Assembly: GCA_947090635.1 (NCBI GenBank) | Contig: CAMUOM010000002.1 | Coordinates: forward strand, 49,594-113,593 | Length of the DNA: 64,000 bases | Direction of reading: 5' to 3' | Source of the DNA: an uncultured Candidatus Saccharibacteria bacterium | GTDB taxonomy: Bacteria > Patescibacteriota > Saccharimonadia > Saccharimonadales > Saccharimonadaceae | In this document: one piece after another, positions 61,456-64,000 of the stretch | Layout of the letters: the number at the start of each line of letters is the position of its first letter | Numbering within the stretch: the first letter of the stretch is position 1 | Translations under genes and position numbers: made by a program | Notes under the pieces: model-generated | What the model was told of the DNA's origin: nothing | The model's database searches: none | Seen by the model: the letters and a program-made list of their open reading frames with translations, nothing else

Positions 61456-63448
61456 ACTTTTAAGCCTTATCGCTCTCGCGATAATCCTGTTAGGTTTTGC
61501 GGCGCCAGCCCATGCGGCGGATGACAACACCGTCAGCATTGCGGTTGACCATAACGCAGCGCTAAAGCCAGCCGGCAATCTCTATAAAGCTACCACAAAC
61601 GTTACCGTCAAGACCGGCAAACCCTATGGTTTCAATCTTACCCTACATGCGACCGGCTCGCCTGATTTGGTTAATCAGAAGGATGACAATCATCGCATCA
61701 AATCTCTGCCGGTTAGCAATGATTCTGCATCTCTTGCAGCTAATCAATGGGGATACAATACTTACAATTCAAACATGTATTTTTACGGTGTGCCAGATGG
61801 CTCTAGTCCCGCCGTCATCGCCGACGTCACCAAGGCTAAGCCAGCGGGTTGTACTAATCCAGCCAATTGCATCAAGCAGGTGACATTTGCCGCTAACGTC
61901 GACCCAGCTAAGCTTGCCAGTGGCAGCTACAGCACCACCATTATTTATACGACCACTGTCAAACCAACACCAAAGCCGGCGCCAATACCAATGGCCAAAT
62001 TAGAGCCAGCCCGTGGTGTTAATTTAACAGTTTGCCGTTCTGGCGACCCAAAGAACGACTGCCAAGTCGACCTCGACCCAAACATGATTCCGGTCAAATA
62101 TACCGGCAGCACCACCAACGCCCAGTGGACCAGCCTCGCCAAGCCAGAAGACAGCTCTAATCAAGGTAATTGGTACAACTACAATAACAAGCAGTGGGCT
62201 AATGCCATCACGGTTAAGCCATGGACTCTCAGTAAATACAAGGGCCAGAACAGAGTAGTCAACCAAGCCGACATCCTCGGTTTCTGGGTTTACATCCCGC
62301 GTTATGCTTACGAAGTCATGCGACGCGACGGCACAGACAAACCCGTCTCAGCCCAAAACTTCTTAATTAGCTTCGAAAAGAAGACCACGCCAAAGCGTTA
62401 TCCAGCTGCCTGCAGCACCACTGGCAAAGATTACCGCACTCAGTGTGGCCTCGACCGCAGCTACATTAAAGGACAACCGAGCAACCAAGGTACTTGGGCT
62501 ACCCACCCAGCATTCACCTTCGGCACTAAGGAGCTTAATGGCATGTGGTTTGCCAAGTTTGAGACCACTGGCACCACTGACCAACCAACCGTCTTGCCAA
62601 ACGAAGCTCACATGTCCAGCGGTTACGATGTATCACGTAACATTGGCCGTATGTATACCACTGCCAAAACCCTCGGTGTAGCAGACAGTAACAACGTTGG
62701 TGGTGAGACAGATTACTCAATACCAGCCCAAAACAACCACCACCTAACTAAACTCAGCTCTCGCATGGTCAACAATAACGACTGGGGTGCTGCTACCTAC
62801 CTCAGTGCTAGTAAGTATGGTGCCGGCTACAACGGTGTCCAAATAAATTCCAGCGCCGCAGAGCATACTACTTACGGTTGGACTTACAGTATCACTGGTT
62901 GTGGCCCATGGGAGAATGATAATACCGATAGCTACGGCAATAGCAACGATTCATGGATAACTCATAAAGGCATTAGCGTCGGCTTACTTGGCACTCAGCA
63001 AGCCTGTAGTACAGATAACCCACAGCGTGCCTACAACGGTACCCTTGGACAACTCGCCAGTACCACCAACAACCCAACAGGCATCTACGACATGTCTGGC
63101 GGTGGCTGGGAATACACAGCATCTAGTTATACTACTAACCTAAACGAATCTGGCGTAAGCGACAAATATGGTGATTACTTCGGCACTAAAGCTCATCCAC
63201 CATACGTTAGTACATATAACATAACCAATCTAAATAGCTGCACCTTTAACACCTGTGGCGGTCAAGCTCTTTATGAAACCACTGGGTGGAATGGCAATTA
63301 CTCTAGCTCCGTAAAGTCGTCCTATCCTTTGTTCCGCCGTGGTGGCAACTACTACTATGGCTCGGCTGCTGGGTTGTTTGTCTCGAATCCTATCAATGGC
63401 TACAACGGCGGCGCGTTCCGCGTCGCGCTCGCGTCTCTGCAAGACTAA
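61417..63448 (+). CDS. Surface protein P8, phase-variable (OFF in this sequence), lectin-like C terminus
   Basis: Translation from ATG 61417 gives MSKLRQTAAGGG and stops at 61453 after ten G. With nine G the frame continues KLLSLIALAIILLGFAAP, cleaves near AHAADD and runs to 63448, 676 residues, without another stop. The central and C-terminal domains are very close to P5 (YIKGQPSNQGTWATHPAFTF, TCGGQALYET), and the end is LFRRGGNYYYGSAAGLF then FRVALASLQD. Codons end mostly in C (ACC, AAC, GCC), as in P5. The N-terminal domain after about residue 85 differs from P5, and so does the loop coded at about 62850-62990, so the pair is mosaic. Confidence 0.85.
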
Positions 63449-63472
63449 ATCTGCGGTGGTGTACACCGACGC
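63290..63472 (+). other. P8 variable lectin-like 3' segment with downstream hairpin
   Basis: This is the P8 counterpart of the P5 segment. It ends with the same CTGCAAGACTAAATCT and a hairpin GCGGTGGT-GTAC-ACCGACGC (63453-63472) four bases after the stop; the stem here has one T:G and one mismatch. The region after the hairpin (CCAGACAATAAGAGGAG) is also shared with P5. Confidence 0.4.
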
Positions 63473-63582
63473 CGTTCTGGCTCCAGACAATAAGAGGAGC
63501 AGAGGCGTTTGCCGGTGCCTACTCATATCCTTACACCCCTCAACACTCGCGCCAAATTAAATAAGTACAAAAATAAAACACT

Positions 63583-63921
63583 GGAAGATAGCTAGTCCGC
63601 GCGCACTCTTAAACTGCCAATCTTGACAGAAGAGGGTAGGCGAAACCAACCCTTAACCCAGTGCGGCCGTTTAGGCCATGTTTATGCTACATCTGGTAGC
63701 AAACGCGACTATCCCTAGACACAAGATCCGACCATTCGCCCGCAGGTCTACTTGGTGGAGTCTACTGGCTTTGCCGTAGGCTGCATTGTGTATTACAATT
63801 TATCGACTGCCGCGTGAACCGAAGTTCATATTTATTATGCTCCAGCTTAAATAATTTGGCAAGAGATTTGTTGCGAGAAATACTTGCGTAAAGGGTTACA
63901 GGCTGGACTTTATAATCTCCC
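63583..63921 (-). ncRNA. Probable structured RNA of about 340 bases (class not identified)
   Basis: On the minus strand the ends pair: GGGAGAT (63921-63915) with ATCTTCC (63589-63583), then AGTCC with GGACT further in. Inside are CCAGC/GCTGG enclosing GCAAG/CTTGC, GCTAC/GTAGC, GGCC/GGCC, and CGCACT/AGTGCG enclosing two hairpins (one AGGGTTGG with CCTACCCT, one mismatch). No good protein frame is present. The size and closing stem fit RNase P RNA or tmRNA, but neither the conserved RNase P core nor a tmRNA tag was found. A T-rich stretch after the 3' end favours the minus strand. Confidence 0.5.
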
Positions 63922-63966
63922 TTACCCAACTTACCCCACAACCCTGCGGCGTGGTATAATATAAGC

Positions 63967-64000
63967 ATGAATCAAGAGGAATTGACGGCAGTCCGTCACA
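63967..64000 (+). CDS. Start of an unknown gene (cut by window edge)
   Basis: ATG at 63967 opens the frame MNQEELTAVRH, which runs off the window. TGG-extended TATAAT (63952-63960) ends exactly six bases before the ATG, as in other likely leaderless genes here. Too little is present to name it. Confidence 0.5.
   Translation, partial: MNQEELTAVRH

Noticed and set aside
38045..63448. A complete diversity-generating retroelement in the window
   Set aside because: No reverse transcriptase frame with a YxDD-type motif and no template repeat of the P5/P8 ends was found in the intergenic regions.
63762..63968. 68-codon minus-strand frame
   Set aside because: It lies across the stems of the probable structured RNA and has no protein-like features. 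I also tested it as a tmRNA tag frame, but it does not end in a typical Ala-Ala tag.
1..64000. CRISPR arrays, insertion sequences or prophage
   Set aside because: No regularly spaced repeats, transposase frames or phage structural genes were seen. The tyrosine recombinase at 47895 has housekeeping features.

Overview
The window looks like a chromosomal segment of a Patescibacteria (CPR) bacterium, most likely a Saccharibacteria (TM7) relative. This is inferred from gene content: several very large polytopic VirB6-like proteins next to a cluster of VirB2-like pilins, lean housekeeping genes with short spacing, a shortened MurE-type ligase, FemX-like and ComFC genes, and large families of secreted surface proteins. 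TGA is used as a normal stop, so this is not the SR1/Gracilibacteria code. No rRNA, CRISPR array, insertion sequence or reverse transcriptase was seen.

Layout. (1) 1-13.4 kb: a divergent secretion-apparatus locus. Four tandem VirB6/TrbL-like genes run leftwards (the last is cut by the window edge) and seven VirB2-like small membrane proteins run rightwards. One pilin-like and one VirB6-like protein share a nearly identical Cys-containing module plus a natural Gly/Ser linker. (2) 13.5-30.5 kb: housekeeping genes, many on the minus strand: a phosphomannomutase-like HAD protein, dnaG, orn, argS, a deoxyribosyltransferase-like gene, pyrG, hsp20, comFC, a D,D-carboxypeptidase, a HIT protein, rlmH, a murE-like gene and tsaD. 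Four serine tRNAs (GGA, CGA, GCU, UGA) lie here. (3) 30.5-38 kb, plus strand: a FemX-like gene, valS, rpoD, polA. (4) 38-63.5 kb: eight paralogous secreted proteins (called P1-P8 here) of about 670-775 residues. Each has a signal peptide, an N-terminal beta-type domain, a conserved central domain and a C-terminal domain resembling the formylglycine-generating-enzyme/C-type-lectin fold. Between them lie mutM, xerD-like, PH-domain, SurA/PrsA-like and unknown genes and a tRNA-Arg. (5) 59.6-61.4 kb and 63.45-63.97 kb: gene-poor stretches with terminators, tRNA-Val and two probable structured RNAs.

The most notable observation is in P5 and P8. Both have a run of ten G residues a few codons after the start codon, and in the sequence given both are out of frame (stop immediately after the run). 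Loss of one G would restore a complete signal peptide joined to the long open frame. This is the layout of slipped-strand phase variation. P5 and P8 also end in a C-type-lectin-like variable segment followed by a GC-rich hairpin, similar to targets of diversity-generating retroelements, although no reverse transcriptase or template repeat is present in the window.

A second pattern is regulatory. At least nine genes have a TATAAT-like -10 box exactly six bases before the start codon, which predicts leaderless mRNAs. The P genes instead use extended -10 promoters, mostly with a leader and a Shine-Dalgarno sequence.
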